NCBI RefSeq assembly: GCF_052118925.1
Contig: NZ_JBQKGG010000001.1
Coordinates: 310,001 to 374,000, forward strand
Origin: Lientehia sp934351765
Lineage (GTDB): Bacteria > Bacillota > Clostridia > Lachnospirales > Lachnospiraceae
DNA: 64,000 nt
Direction of reading: 5' to 3'
The notes below the pieces were generated by a model. That model searched no databases and was not told where the DNA came from. It worked only from the letters and a program-made list of their open reading frames with translations. This document shows positions 8,531 through 16,810 of this stretch, one piece after another. Each line of letters opens with the position of its first letter. The first letter of the stretch is position 1. The position numbers and the translations under genes are program-made.

Positions 8531-9739
8531 TTATATCAGTGCTTCCAGCTGTCTGCGCACTGCCTGGACAAATTCAAGACTTTCTGCCACATGAGGATTC
8601 TGGATCGTGGTCATCAGTGCCAGATCCTTCGTCATAGTTCCTCCCTCAATAGTAGAAATCGTTGCCTGCTCCAGCTTGTCTGCAAAGGCCTGAAGCTCCC
8701 TGTTTCCGTCCAGTTCGCCGCGCTTTCTGAGCGCACCGCTCCATGCAAAGATCGTTGCCACCGAGTTCGTTGATGTTTTCTCCCCGGCCTGATATTTATA
8801 ATAATGACGCTGTACGGTTCCATGAGCCGCCTCGTACTCATAGTTGCCATCAGGAGATACCAGAACCGAGGTCATCATGGCAAGGGAACCAAAGGCCGTT
8901 GCCACCATATCGCTCATGACATCACCGTCATAATTCTTGCAGGCCCAGATATAGCCGCCCTCGGACTTGATCACCCGTGCCACCGCGTCATCGATCAGCG
9001 TGTAGAAATAGGTGATCCCTGCCTTCTCAAACGCCGTTTTATAATCCCGGTCAAAAATCTCCTGGAAAATATCCTTAAAGGTATGGTCATACTTTTTAGA
9101 AATCGTATCCTTGGAGGCAAACCACAGATCCTGCTTCGTATCCAGCGCGTATTTGAAGCAGCAGTGAGCAAAGCTTTCGATGGAACGGTTCAGGTTGTGC
9201 ATACCCTGAACGATTCCCGCACCCTGGAATTTATGGATCAGCTCTCTTGTCTCATTTCCCGCCTCATCGGTGTAGACCAGCTCACAGGTTCCCGGCCCCG
9301 GAATCTTCATTTCAGACGCCTTGTAAACATCGCCATATGCATGACGGGCAATGGTGATGGGCTTCTTCCAGGTCTTTACGTAAGGCTCGATTCCCTTTAC
9401 GATAATGGGAGCGCGGAACACAGTTCCGTCCAGGATCGCACGGATCGTTCCGTTGGGGCTCTTCCACATTTCCTTTAAATCATATTCCTTTACCCTGGCC
9501 GCGTTAGGTGTGATGGTGGCACACTTTACAGCTACGCCGTATTTCTTCGTAGCCTCCGCCGCATCCTTCGTCACCTGATCATCCGTCTCATCCCGGTGCT
9601 TCAGTCCCAGATCATAATATTCTGTATTCAGATCCACAAAGGGCAGCAGCAATTCATCCTTGATCATGCTCCACAGGATCCTCGTCATTTCATCGCCGTC
9701 CATCTCCACAATGGGGGTCTGCATTTTGATCTTTTCCAT
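8531..9739 (-). CDS. icd: NADP-dependent isocitrate dehydrogenase
   Basis: A 402-residue enzyme of the homodimeric type found in eukaryotes and many clostridia, oxidising isocitrate to 2-oxoglutarate and CO2 and supplying NADPH and glutamate precursor. Recognised from VEMDGDEMTRILW, the substrate segment SPNGTIRAILDGTVFR, the metal-binding NYDGDVMSD and the cofactor segment AAHGTVQRH. Length is as expected. It has a consensus promoter and is probably monocistronic; the next gene downstream is 123 nt away. Confidence 0.96.
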   Translation of the reverse strand: MEKIKMQTPIVEMDGDEMTRILWSMIKDELLLPFVDLNTEYYDLGLKHRDETDDQVTKDAAEATKKYGVAVKCATITPNAARVKEYDLKEMWKSPNGTIRAILDGTVFRAPIIVKGIEPYVKTWKKPITIARHAYGDVYKASEMKIPGPGTCELVYTDEAGNETRELIHKFQGAGIVQGMHNLNRSIESFAHCCFKYALDTKQDLWFASKDTISKKYDHTFKDIFQEIFDRDYKTAFEKAGITYFYTLIDDAVARVIKSEGGYIWACKNYDGDVMSDMVATAFGSLAMMTSVLVSPDGNYEYEAAHGTVQRHYYKYQAGEKTSTNSVATIFAWSGALRKRGELDGNRELQAFADKLEQATISTIEGGTMTKDLALMTTIQNPHVAESLEFVQAVRRQLEALI

Positions 9740-9789
9740 GGTTCCTCCTTCTCCCGCTGTCTTATCTTTTCAGAATGTATTTCGTTTTC

Positions 9790-9818
9790 ATTATAGGCAT
9801 AATCAAAAACCATGTCAA
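9790..9818 (-). promoter_or_regulatory. Promoter of icd
   Basis: Minus strand: -35 TTGACA (9813-9818), 17-nt spacer, -10 TATAAT (9790-9795). The predicted start near 9783 gives a leader of about 44 nt with AAGGAGGAACC before the ATG. Confidence 0.85.
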
Positions 9819-9867
9819 CCAAAAGACATACTTGACGCTGTTCCTGCTCAGATACCAACGTTTCTAT

Positions 9868-10011
9868 CGGGAGTCAGGTTCCGTTTCCTGCGAATTCCCA
9901 TGCGCCGATTCGCCGCCATTCACGCGGGAACTCGCCCTTCGGGCTCAGACAAAGGCGCTCGGTGGCGGCTGCTAACATGGAAATTCCCGACGGAAGCCTC
10001 ACATACTCCCG
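9868..10011. repeat. 144-bp imperfect nested palindrome, candidate dispersed repeat
   Basis: The gene-free stretch 9740-10121 holds the icd promoter and this element. Four nested complementary pairs share one centre: CGGGAGT (9868) with ACTCCCG (10005); GAATTCCCATG (9892) with CATGGAAATTC (9976, one mismatch); GCCGCCA (9912) with TGGCGGC (9963); and GCCC-TTC-GGGC (9934-9944) at the tip. Transcribed either way it would fold into one long stem. A 63-codon frame inside it has no ribosome binding site and is not called. Nothing else is seen between 10012 and 10121. Confidence 0.6.
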
Positions 10012-10121
10012 CACGAAATCGTCGGTATCTGTTTCCGTAAATATCAATCCGTCGCAGATATACACGCTTCCGGCTGGTTAAGCTCTGTCTGAAAGTTTGT
10101 TAGGAAGCCAGCCATTTATAT

Positions 10122-10271
10122 TTATTTTTTATCGCATCCACAGAACAGATAATATCCGCTGATAAGAGCTCCCGCCATCAGGCAGAAGCTGAAAAAGTTT
10201 TTCGGAAGGATCAGATATAATGCCATTCCGATTCCCAGCCAGAACAGGCACAGCCCCACCAGACGCTTCAT
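10122..10271 (-). CDS. Small 49-residue membrane protein
   Basis: ATG at 10271 to TAA at 10122. The peptide starts MKRLVGLCLFWLGIGMAL and ends SGYYLFCGCDKK: two hydrophobic segments (about residues 4-20 and 26-44) separated by PKNFF, then a C-G-C and a lysine tail. GGGAG lies 8 nt before the ATG. It looks like a two-pass hairpin protein. Small proteins of this pattern occur in Lachnospiraceae, as far as I recall, but no function is known. It precedes gerW by the strand order gerW-(98 nt)-this gene, so it may be the last gene of the long yicC operon. Confidence 0.6.
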   Translation of the reverse strand: MKRLVGLCLFWLGIGMALYLILPKNFFSFCLMAGALISGYYLFCGCDKK

Positions 10272-10369
10272 GACCGCTCTCCCGGCTTTCTTTTTTTTAT
10301 CCTATGACAGAACCTGCCGCTCTATGAATCCGGGATACCAAACCAGGGCGGGGCAATTGATACCGATAT

Positions 10370-10786
10370 TTACTTTTCGTCCGCTTCTGTCTCTTTCTTT
10401 TCAAAGACATCCTTCGGAATTTCTACATCCGGCTTTTTCTCTCCGCCCTTGGTAAATTTATTGATCACATCAGGCACCATATCCAGAAGCTTTGATACGG
10501 TATCCTGGCCTTTGACGCTTACCAGCTTGGAACTTCCGTTCTGGATCACCAGCACTGCGCTGGGAGTAATCTTTCCGGTCATGCCACCGGCACTGTTGTT
10601 TTTCTTCTCTCCGGCAAAAGCGCCTGCTCCGACGCCAAATGATACATCCACCAGGGGAAGAATGATCGTTCCGTCCAAATGAATGGCGTCACCGACCACA
10701 GTTTTTGTTGTGATGAAACCGTCCATTCCCTTGAACAGATTTTCCATCGTATTTCCAAAGGTATTCTTGTCTTTCTCCGCTGCCAT
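10370..10786 (-). CDS. gerW: Spore germination/sporulation protein GerW (YtfJ)
   Basis: A 138-residue protein matching GerW: TKTVVGDAIHLDGT, ILPLVDVSFGVGAG and PSAVLVIQNGSSKLVSV are family landmarks. In Bacillus it is needed for normal germination with L-alanine. The N-terminus is MAAEKDKNTFGNTMENLFKG; the C-terminus is Lys/Glu-rich. AAGGAGG sits before the ATG. It lies 23 nt after a DUF2953 gene, the same pairing as ytfI-ytfJ of Bacillus, and marks the organism as of spore-forming ancestry. Confidence 0.94.
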   Translation of the reverse strand: MAAEKDKNTFGNTMENLFKGMDGFITTKTVVGDAIHLDGTIILPLVDVSFGVGAGAFAGEKKNNSAGGMTGKITPSAVLVIQNGSSKLVSVKGQDTVSKLLDMVPDVINKFTKGGEKKPDVEIPKDVFEKKETEADEK

Positions 10787-10809
10787 TGGTTTTCCTCCTT
10801 ACTGCTGCT

Positions 10810-11979
10810 CTACGCTGCTTTCTGCCCGGACGATGAAATCGTTCCAAGCAGGTTCTTTCCCCGCTTTAAGAAACGGCGGAAGCCTTTATCAAACCAGACA
10901 CTTCCCGCAGTCCAAAGCGGAACGATCAGACGGATCCGCCCCTTTGAGAAGAGCGATCCCGCCGCCATGGTGCGGTTTTCAAACACCGGCGTCACCTGGA
11001 TCCCATCGCCAAGAAACGGATAGATCATGGACAGTCCCATGAGGACTTTTCCTGTTGCCGCCGGATCCTCCAGTCCAAAGGTGATACTCCCGGTTCGTTT
11101 TCCCGGTAAAATATGATGAAGAAGCTTTTTGACTTTCTCTTTTAACTGCTCCAGAACTGCTTTGTTTTCCTCTGCCTCAAAAAAGGTACGGATCAGATCC
11201 AGATTCTGTGCGATCATCTTTAGTTTTCCCCGGATATTCTTAAAAAAACCGAGGATTTTTTCAAGCAGGCTGCAGATTCCGGCAATAACCTTTCCCGGAA
11301 ATTCTTTTATGGATTTCCAGATTCTCCAGAGCTTTCCACATTTCCGCTTTTGCTTTCTCTTCCGTTTTTTCTGCTTTTCCGGAATTTTTTGCTCTGCTCT
11401 GACAGTCTCGTCTTTTTCAGCCACCGGTCTTACATTCTGCATCTCCGGCTTCTTGGACATTACATTCTGTTCGCTTCGTCCCGGTTCCGTTTCACTTTGA
11501 GAATTCTGACGGGTCACCTCCTGCTCCGCCCCGATCCCATCCTGTAAACTCTGCTCTTCGTAATGCCGCTTATCTGCTTTTTTCTCTATGGACTGCGCCG
11601 ATAAAAACGCCTCTGTGTTTTCTTCCGCAGATGCTTTTTCGTTTGAAACAGTTTTCCCTCGGCTTCTTCCCGGCTTTTTTTTCTTCTCCCAGATTCCCGT
11701 TCCAAAGACCCGGATCCCCAAAATCCTGACCTTAACACCGGCCTTTCCGTCTTTTGCTGCCGCGCGGATCGTCACGATCCGCATCAGCCAGGAAACCCTT
11801 GCCTTTCCTTCATAAAAAAGCCCGCGCCCCGGCTCCTGCTCATAAGCACCCTCACCGGATATACGGTAACGCACCGGTACAAACAGGACAGCCAGTATGG
11901 CTGCCAGCACCAGAAAAAGAATCACCAGAAAAAGGATTCCGATCCCCTTTAATATTCCAAAAATTATGGAAAGCACCAC
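10810..11979 (-). CDS. DUF2953 (YtfI-like) membrane-anchored protein
   Basis: A 389-residue protein with one N-terminal membrane segment (about residues 5-33), then the DUF2953 start FVPVRYRISGEG. A long charged linker (about 105-215), very rich in Lys, Glu and Gln, separates it from the conserved C-terminal part (TGSITFGLEDPAATGKVLMG; IRLIVPLW). It starts with GTG at 11979 preceded by AAGGACGG. Its pairing with gerW matches Bacillus ytfI-ytfJ, suggesting a spore-envelope role, but this is inference. Confidence 0.85.
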   Translation of the reverse strand: MVLSIIFGILKGIGILFLVILFLVLAAILAVLFVPVRYRISGEGAYEQEPGRGLFYEGKARVSWLMRIVTIRAAAKDGKAGVKVRILGIRVFGTGIWEKKKKPGRSRGKTVSNEKASAEENTEAFLSAQSIEKKADKRHYEEQSLQDGIGAEQEVTRQNSQSETEPGRSEQNVMSKKPEMQNVRPVAEKDETVRAEQKIPEKQKKRKRKQKRKCGKLWRIWKSIKEFPGKVIAGICSLLEKILGFFKNIRGKLKMIAQNLDLIRTFFEAEENKAVLEQLKEKVKKLLHHILPGKRTGSITFGLEDPAATGKVLMGLSMIYPFLGDGIQVTPVFENRTMAAGSLFSKGRIRLIVPLWTAGSVWFDKGFRRFLKRGKNLLGTISSSGQKAA

Positions 11980-11996
11980 ACCACCGTCCTTACAGG

Positions 11997-12365
11997 CTAC
12001 TGCCAGTCGTTATACAGTTTCTCCCCAGCCACCTCCGGTCGGTCGAGAAAATCATCGCCGAGATATGCCGCTACATCAGTCGTTCCGGTCGCCCGGTAGA
12101 CTTCCGTGACGATTGTTCCGGCAAGCTCCATGGCTTCCAGCTTTCCCCAGGCAGCCCCAACCGCGTAAAGCGTATGCTCTTTGTAATGGGGATTGGATAA
12201 CTCGATCTGGGGAAGGATCTCCAGAACATTATCCCGATTAGCCGGATATACCAGGAGAAACAGCCTCGGATGAAGCTTTCCATCGGTTAAACACTCCCAG
12301 ATCTGCCTCTTCTCCGCCCGTTCTCCCAGATACATCCTGCGGTACCACTTGATCTTATTTTTCAT
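11997..12365 (-). CDS. Conserved-looking protein of unknown function (122 aa)
   Basis: Not recognised. A soluble 122-residue protein starting MKNKIKWYRRMYLGERAEKR. It is mixed alpha/beta in appearance (LFLLVYPANRDNVLEILPQIEL; LYAVGAAWGKLEAMELAGTI) with an acidic end (AAYLGDDFLDRPE). Its start overlaps the end of cinA by 11 nt and it ends 17 nt before the DUF2953 gene, so it is translationally placed inside the operon. No catalytic motif or membrane segment is visible. Confidence 0.8.
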   Translation of the reverse strand: MKNKIKWYRRMYLGERAEKRQIWECLTDGKLHPRLFLLVYPANRDNVLEILPQIELSNPHYKEHTLYAVGAAWGKLEAMELAGTIVTEVYRATGTTDVAAYLGDDFLDRPEVAGEKLYNDWQ

Positions 12366-13608
12366 GTTTATATTTATCCAGGATACATCTGCGCAGCAGA
12401 TCCAGTGCCTGGGTCGTCGCCTGCTCGCGGATCTTCATGCGGTCTCCGGTAAAATGAAACTCCTTCACAACAATCTCATTCTCAATATAGCAGGAGATGT
12501 ATACAAGCCCTCTCGGCTCCTCTTTCGTATCCTCCGGACCGGCAAAGCCTGTAACCGCCAGGCAGATATCCGCATCCGTAGCAAACACGCCGCCCTTTGC
12601 CATCTCCTTCGCTGTCTGCTCACTGACTGCACTGTACTTTTTCAAAGTTACCTTATTGACATCCAGAAGCTTTCTCTTTGCCTTATTGGAATAGGTGATC
12701 ACGCCCTCCTTGAAGCACTCAGACGCACCGGCTACGTTGACAATCCTGCTTGCCAGCATGCCGCCTGTCATGGACTCTGCCGTGGTGACAGTCAGCTCAT
12801 ACTTTTTCAACAGTCGTACCACCACATCTTCCAGCGCCTCATCCTCATCCGTCGTATAGACGTTGTCTCCGAACCGCTTCTTTAATTCCTTTACTACCGG
12901 CTTTACCAGCTTCTTTGCCTCTTCCTCATTCTCCGCTTTTGCAGTCACTCGAAGATGAACCTCGCCGGTCTTTGCATAGGTGGCAATGGTCGGATTGGTC
13001 TGCGCATCAATGAGATCCAGGATCATGGTCTCGGCGCCGCTCTCCCCGATCCCGCAGATCTTTAACATCTGAGAATAGATCGTCTCCGGCTGGATTGCCT
13101 TCAGATAAGGCGTTACCTGCTTTTCAAACAGAGGCTTTAATTCATTGGGCGGTCCGGGAAGAAGAATTGCCGTCTTTCCGTCCTTTTCCAGGATCAGGCC
13201 CGGAGCCGTTCCGTTGTCGTTATCCAGAACCTTTGCTCCGACAGGTACTACCGCCTGCTTCCAGTTATTGTTTGTAATCTTTTTCCGGCGGATATTGGAA
13301 AAATATTCCTCGATCCGTGCCTTCGTATGAGGATCCTCTGCCAGTTCAAATCCCATGACCTTCGCACAGACCTCTTTTGTCATGTCATCCTCGGTCGGCC
13401 CAAGTCCGCCGGTCAAAATGACAATGTCTGAACGCTTCAGCGCCCGCTTGATGGCATCCGTCATCCTCTTTTCATTATCACCCACAACGGTCTGATGATA
13501 AACCGAGAGGCCGAGACCCGCACACTTTCTGGAAAGATACTGGGCATTGGTATTGGAAATATTTCCGAGAAGAATCTCCGTTCCTACTGCAAGAATCTCT
13601 ACGTTCAT
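12355..13608 (-). CDS. cinA: CinA family protein (competence/damage-inducible protein A)
   Basis: A 417-residue two-domain protein: the MoaB/MoeA-like N-domain (MNVEILAVGTEILLG; TGGLGPTEDDMT; LLPGPPNELKPLF) and the C-terminal CinA amidohydrolase domain (TTAESMTGGMLASRIVNVAGAS; AVTGFAGPE). The family includes NMN deamidase and nicotinamide nucleotide pyrophosphatase activities in NAD recycling, and is linked to competence in some species. GGAGACG precedes the ATG, which abuts the pgsA stop codon directly. Confidence 0.95.
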   Translation of the reverse strand: MNVEILAVGTEILLGNISNTNAQYLSRKCAGLGLSVYHQTVVGDNEKRMTDAIKRALKRSDIVILTGGLGPTEDDMTKEVCAKVMGFELAEDPHTKARIEEYFSNIRRKKITNNNWKQAVVPVGAKVLDNDNGTAPGLILEKDGKTAILLPGPPNELKPLFEKQVTPYLKAIQPETIYSQMLKICGIGESGAETMILDLIDAQTNPTIATYAKTGEVHLRVTAKAENEEEAKKLVKPVVKELKKRFGDNVYTTDEDEALEDVVVRLLKKYELTVTTAESMTGGMLASRIVNVAGASECFKEGVITYSNKAKRKLLDVNKVTLKKYSAVSEQTAKEMAKGGVFATDADICLAVTGFAGPEDTKEEPRGLVYISCYIENEIVVKEFHFTGDRMKIREQATTQALDLLRRCILDKYKHEK

Positions 13609-14154
13609 CTATACGTCTCCTTCCCTCAGGACCCCGATGTTCTGTCTGATGTATTCTTCCAGAGAGATCACTGTCAGGGCAAGTGCGATCCAGATAAAGA
13701 TCTGGGTCAGAATGTTTAAAAAGTCCAGATCCAGAATGATCAGAATGATCATGATCATCTGTGATACGGTCTTGAACTTTCCCCAGTAGTTGGCTGCGAT
13801 CACCACACCATTGTCGGAAGCCACCAGCCGGAAGCCGCTGATGATAAATTCCCGGGCAATGATGATGATGACGATCCACGCCGCCAGCTCGCCCTTTCCG
13901 ACAAAGCAGATCAGCGCCGAGCAGACCAGCAGCTTGTCCGCCAGCGGATCCATAAACTTTCCAAAGTTGGTGACCAGATGATACTTTCTGGCGATATGTC
14001 CGTCCAGATAATCCGTAAAGCTGGCTGCACAGAACAGCACCAGGGCAATGATCCGCCCGGTATAGCCAAGCTTATCGTATAAAAGGAAGAACACAAAAAA
14101 CGGAATCATGAGTACACGAAGCAGCGTCAGTTTATTAGGCAGATTCATTTTCAT
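13609..14154 (-). CDS. pgsA: CDP-diacylglycerol--glycerol-3-phosphate 3-phosphatidyltransferase
   Basis: A 181-residue membrane enzyme making phosphatidylglycerophosphate, the first committed step to phosphatidylglycerol. It carries the full CDP-alcohol phosphotransferase motif, D51-G52-x2-A55-R56-x8-G65-x3-D69-x3-D73, and about five membrane segments. An internal ATG two codons later is an alternative start; GGAG lies 9 nt before the first. It overlaps the end of rimO by 20 nt. Confidence 0.96.
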   Translation of the reverse strand: MKMNLPNKLTLLRVLMIPFFVFFLLYDKLGYTGRIIALVLFCAASFTDYLDGHIARKYHLVTNFGKFMDPLADKLLVCSALICFVGKGELAAWIVIIIIAREFIISGFRLVASDNGVVIAANYWGKFKTVSQMIMIILIILDLDFLNILTQIFIWIALALTVISLEEYIRQNIGVLREGDV

Positions 14155-15475
14155 CGCACAGCTCTCCTATCAGATCATATTCCAGAGCTCCTGTCACCCG
14201 GACACGGACAAACATGCCGCTCATGAGCTCCAGCCCTGTATTTACAAAGATATATCCGTCCACACCGGGGGCATCCATATAAGTCCGTCCCACATAGGCA
14301 TTTTCATCGGCAACCTGGCCCTCGATAAATACCTCCAGCTCTCTTCCGATCATATCCTGTCCATGATCCAGAGAGATTTCCTGCTGCAGCTCCATCACGC
14401 GGTCGCGCCGCTCCTCCTTGACCTCATCTGACACCTGATCCTCCATGACTGCCGCAGGCGTTCCCTCCTCCTGGGAATATGGAAATACACCAAGTCGTTC
14501 AAATTCCATCTCATCGACAAAATCCAGAAGCTCCTCCACATCCTCCTCGGTCTCACCGGGGAAGCCGGTGATCATGGTGGTCCGGATTGCCATGTCCGGA
14601 ATCTCTTCCCGGAGTTTTGTGAGCCGCTCGGTGATCTCCTTCCGGTTGGTTTTCCGTCCCATGCGGGATAAGATCCGGTCACTGGCATGCTGGATCGGGA
14701 TATCCATGTAATTGCAGACCTTTTCTTCGGTCTTTATGGTCTCGATGAGCTCGTCGGTGATCTCCTCCGGATAACAGTATAACATACGGATCCAGTGGAT
14801 TCCCGGGATTTTCGCCAGCTCCCTTAATAACGCCGGAAGCTTCTTCTCTCCGTAGAGATCCACGCCGTAAAGGGTCGTTTCCTGGGCTACCAGGATCAGC
14901 TCCCGGACTCCGCCGGACGCCAGCTCCTTCGCCTCCTCCACCAGTGCTTCCATGGAAACACTCCGGTATTTTCCGCGGACGCTGGGGATCACACAGTACG
15001 TACAATGCTTATTACAGCCCTCCGCAATCTTTAAATACGCATAATGGCCGCCGGTGGTCAGGACACGCCTTGCTTCTTTTTCATGAAGTATGTTAATGTC
15101 CTCGAACTCCGCATCGGTCTTTCCGCCCAGGGTGTCTTCCACCACCTGAACGATCCGGTCATAGGAGGTAGTCCCCAGGATTCCGTCTACCTCGGGAATC
15201 TCCTTGAGCACCTCGTCTTTATATCTCTGTGCCAGGCAGCCGGCCGCGATCAGCACACGGCATTTCCCGGTCTCCTTCTGCTTTGCCATCTCCAAAAGGG
15301 TATTAATGCTCTCCTCCTTGGCATCTCCGATAAAGCAGCAGGTATTGACCACGATCACCTCCGCCTCAGTTTCATCGTCCGTAAATTCATACCCGGCTCC
15401 TGTAAGGCTCCCCAGCATCCGCTCGGAATCCACCAGATTCTTATCGCATCCCAGGGATACAAACAATATCTTCAT
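14135..15475 (-). CDS. rimO: Ribosomal protein S12 (Asp89) methylthiotransferase
   Basis: A 446-residue radical-SAM methylthiotransferase. The N-terminal MTTase domain begins MKILFVSLGCDKNLVDSE with its cluster cysteines (VNTCCFIGDAKEES; AAGCLAQRY). The radical-SAM cluster motif is GCNKHCTYCVIPS, and the C-terminal end is a TRAM-like RNA-binding domain. The LGCDKNLVDSE form and GCLAQRY distinguish RimO from the tRNA enzyme MiaB. AGGAAAT precedes the ATG. Confidence 0.95.
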   Translation of the reverse strand: MKILFVSLGCDKNLVDSERMLGSLTGAGYEFTDDETEAEVIVVNTCCFIGDAKEESINTLLEMAKQKETGKCRVLIAAGCLAQRYKDEVLKEIPEVDGILGTTSYDRIVQVVEDTLGGKTDAEFEDINILHEKEARRVLTTGGHYAYLKIAEGCNKHCTYCVIPSVRGKYRSVSMEALVEEAKELASGGVRELILVAQETTLYGVDLYGEKKLPALLRELAKIPGIHWIRMLYCYPEEITDELIETIKTEEKVCNYMDIPIQHASDRILSRMGRKTNRKEITERLTKLREEIPDMAIRTTMITGFPGETEEDVEELLDFVDEMEFERLGVFPYSQEEGTPAAVMEDQVSDEVKEERRDRVMELQQEISLDHGQDMIGRELEVFIEGQVADENAYVGRTYMDAPGVDGYIFVNTGLELMSGMFVRVRVTGALEYDLIGELCDENESA

Positions 15476-15517
15476 ATTTCCTCGATTTCCTTTATATTTT
15501 CCTGATGATACACACAG

Positions 15518-15539
15518 GGGCAGGCCATACTGCCTGCCC
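15518..15539. other. Strong hairpin between rpoZ and rimO
   Basis: GGGCAGGC and GCCTGCCC form perfect 8-bp arms around a 6-nt loop. Neither strand has a T tract after it, so it is not a canonical terminator; it may stabilise or partly separate the rpoZ and rimO segments of the operon. Confidence 0.5.
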
Positions 15540-15565
15540 GGTTGTTATCCCGCAACGCAGGATTT

Positions 15566-15841
15566 TTATTCATTGGTAAGAGAATCCTCGGGGATCTCAT
15601 CCTCGGGGCTGTCATTCTCGCTGACGATCTTTACCTTTCCTTCGTCCAGCTCTTCAACAGCGATCGAAAGAGGCTTGTTGGAAGGCGCGTCTGCCATGGG
15701 TTCCTCCCCGGCAATGATCTGTCTTGCACGCTTTGCCGTCGCGATCACGATGGAATAACGACTCTGAATGATCGGCTCCTCACCGGGCTCTACCTCACTG
15801 TTTACTACATTGATTAAATCTGAATAAGACGGATGTAACAT
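15566..15841 (-). CDS. rpoZ: DNA-directed RNA polymerase subunit omega
   Basis: A 91-residue protein with the omega landmarks MLHPSYSDL and SRYSIVIATAKRARQI, and an acidic C-terminal tail. It helps assemble and stabilise core RNA polymerase. It starts 4 nt before the gmk stop in operon order, with AAAGGAG upstream, the usual gmk-rpoZ pairing. Confidence 0.95.
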   Translation of the reverse strand: MLHPSYSDLINVVNSEVEPGEEPIIQSRYSIVIATAKRARQIIAGEEPMADAPSNKPLSIAVEELDEGKVKIVSENDSPEDEIPEDSLTNE

Positions 15842-15845
15842 AATT

Positions 15846-16478
15846 CTATTCTCCTTTCACAAACCCCTTGAGGTCTGTTCTGATATGATTGATAAGCTCC
15901 TGATTCCGGTCTGCCTTCCGGCGCTCCGCCTGAACGATCTCATGGAACTCCTCCACACAGGTATCCAGATCGTCATTGACCAGGAGATATTCATACTGCT
16001 CCATGCCCTGAGACTCTTCCACGGCGCGCTTTAAGCGATCCTCGATGACCTCCGGTGTTTCAGTACCGCGTCCGGTCAGCCGCTTTTTCAACGTCTCCGC
16101 ATCCGGCGGGACCACAAAGATCAGGACTGCCTCCGGATAACGCTTTTTAATCTGAAGCGCACCCTGGATCTCGATCTCCAGAATGATATTGCAGCCTTCC
16201 TCCAGCTTCCCCATGACATAATCCCTGGGGGTACCATAGTGATGGCCTACATAGCCGGCCGATTCCATCAGCCCGCCGTTTGCTTCCAGCTCGGCAAATT
16301 TTTCTTCCGTAATAAAGAAGTATTCCCTTCCGTGTACCTCACCCGCTCTGGGTTCTCTCGTTGTGACGGAGATGGACAGCGCATACTCCTCATGCTGCTC
16401 CATCAGCCGCTTTACCACCGTTCCCTTGCCTACGCCGGAAAATCCCGACAGCACAAGGATCAAACCTTTTTTATTCAT
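15846..16478 (-). CDS. gmk: Guanylate kinase
   Basis: A 210-residue enzyme that phosphorylates GMP to GDP. P-loop GFSGVGKGT, the GMP-binding SVTTREPRAGEVHGREYFF and the lid region GRGTETPE are all present. The ATG at 16478 has GGGAGGC upstream and overlaps the end of remA by 8 nt; an open frame extending 30 codons further upstream lies within remA and was rejected. Confidence 0.96.
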   Translation of the reverse strand: MNKKGLILVLSGFSGVGKGTVVKRLMEQHEEYALSISVTTREPRAGEVHGREYFFITEEKFAELEANGGLMESAGYVGHHYGTPRDYVMGKLEEGCNIILEIEIQGALQIKKRYPEAVLIFVVPPDAETLKKRLTGRGTETPEVIEDRLKRAVEESQGMEQYEYLLVNDDLDTCVEEFHEIVQAERRKADRNQELINHIRTDLKGFVKGE

Positions 16479-16752
16479 CTTCTGCCTCCCTGTCTGTAAA
16501 CCGCTCTGCACTCTCCGGTCCGTTAAACCGTCCGGCGATGGTTTCCGGCAAAAGCGCCGAAAGCACAAGATAGCCGTTATCCATAATGATCAGTCCCTTG
16601 GTCTTACGCCCCTGGGTCGCATCAATGCTGCGCCCTTCGTCTCTGGCCGCCTGGACCAGCCGCTTTCCCGGAGCCGAATCGGGACTTACGACTGCAAGAA
16701 CCTTATCCGTATGGACCACATTTCCATATCCGATATTGATGAGTTTTCCCAT
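16471..16752 (-). CDS. remA: Extracellular matrix regulator RemA family protein (DUF370)
   Basis: A 93-residue protein matching RemA (LINIGYGNVV; IDATQGRKTKGLIIMDNGYLVLSAL). In Bacillus RemA is a DNA-binding activator of biofilm matrix and osmoprotection genes. Its position between yicC and gmk is the conserved Firmicute arrangement. The C-terminal ETIAGRFNG is typical; the last acidic residues overlap gmk. Confidence 0.94.
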   Translation of the reverse strand: MGKLINIGYGNVVHTDKVLAVVSPDSAPGKRLVQAARDEGRSIDATQGRKTKGLIIMDNGYLVLSALLPETIAGRFNGPESAERFTDREAEDE

Positions 16753-16810
16753 CGTTCCACTGATCCTTTCTCCGCCCTCACAGTCCGGAATTCACTGTTT
16801 TCTGTCTCGT

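Noticed and set aside
9874..10065. 63-codon minus-strand open frame
   Set aside because: It lies wholly within the 144-bp palindrome, has no ribosome binding site, and is explained by repeat sequence.
15518..15539. Terminator between rpoZ and rimO
   Set aside because: Perfect stem but no T tract on either strand.
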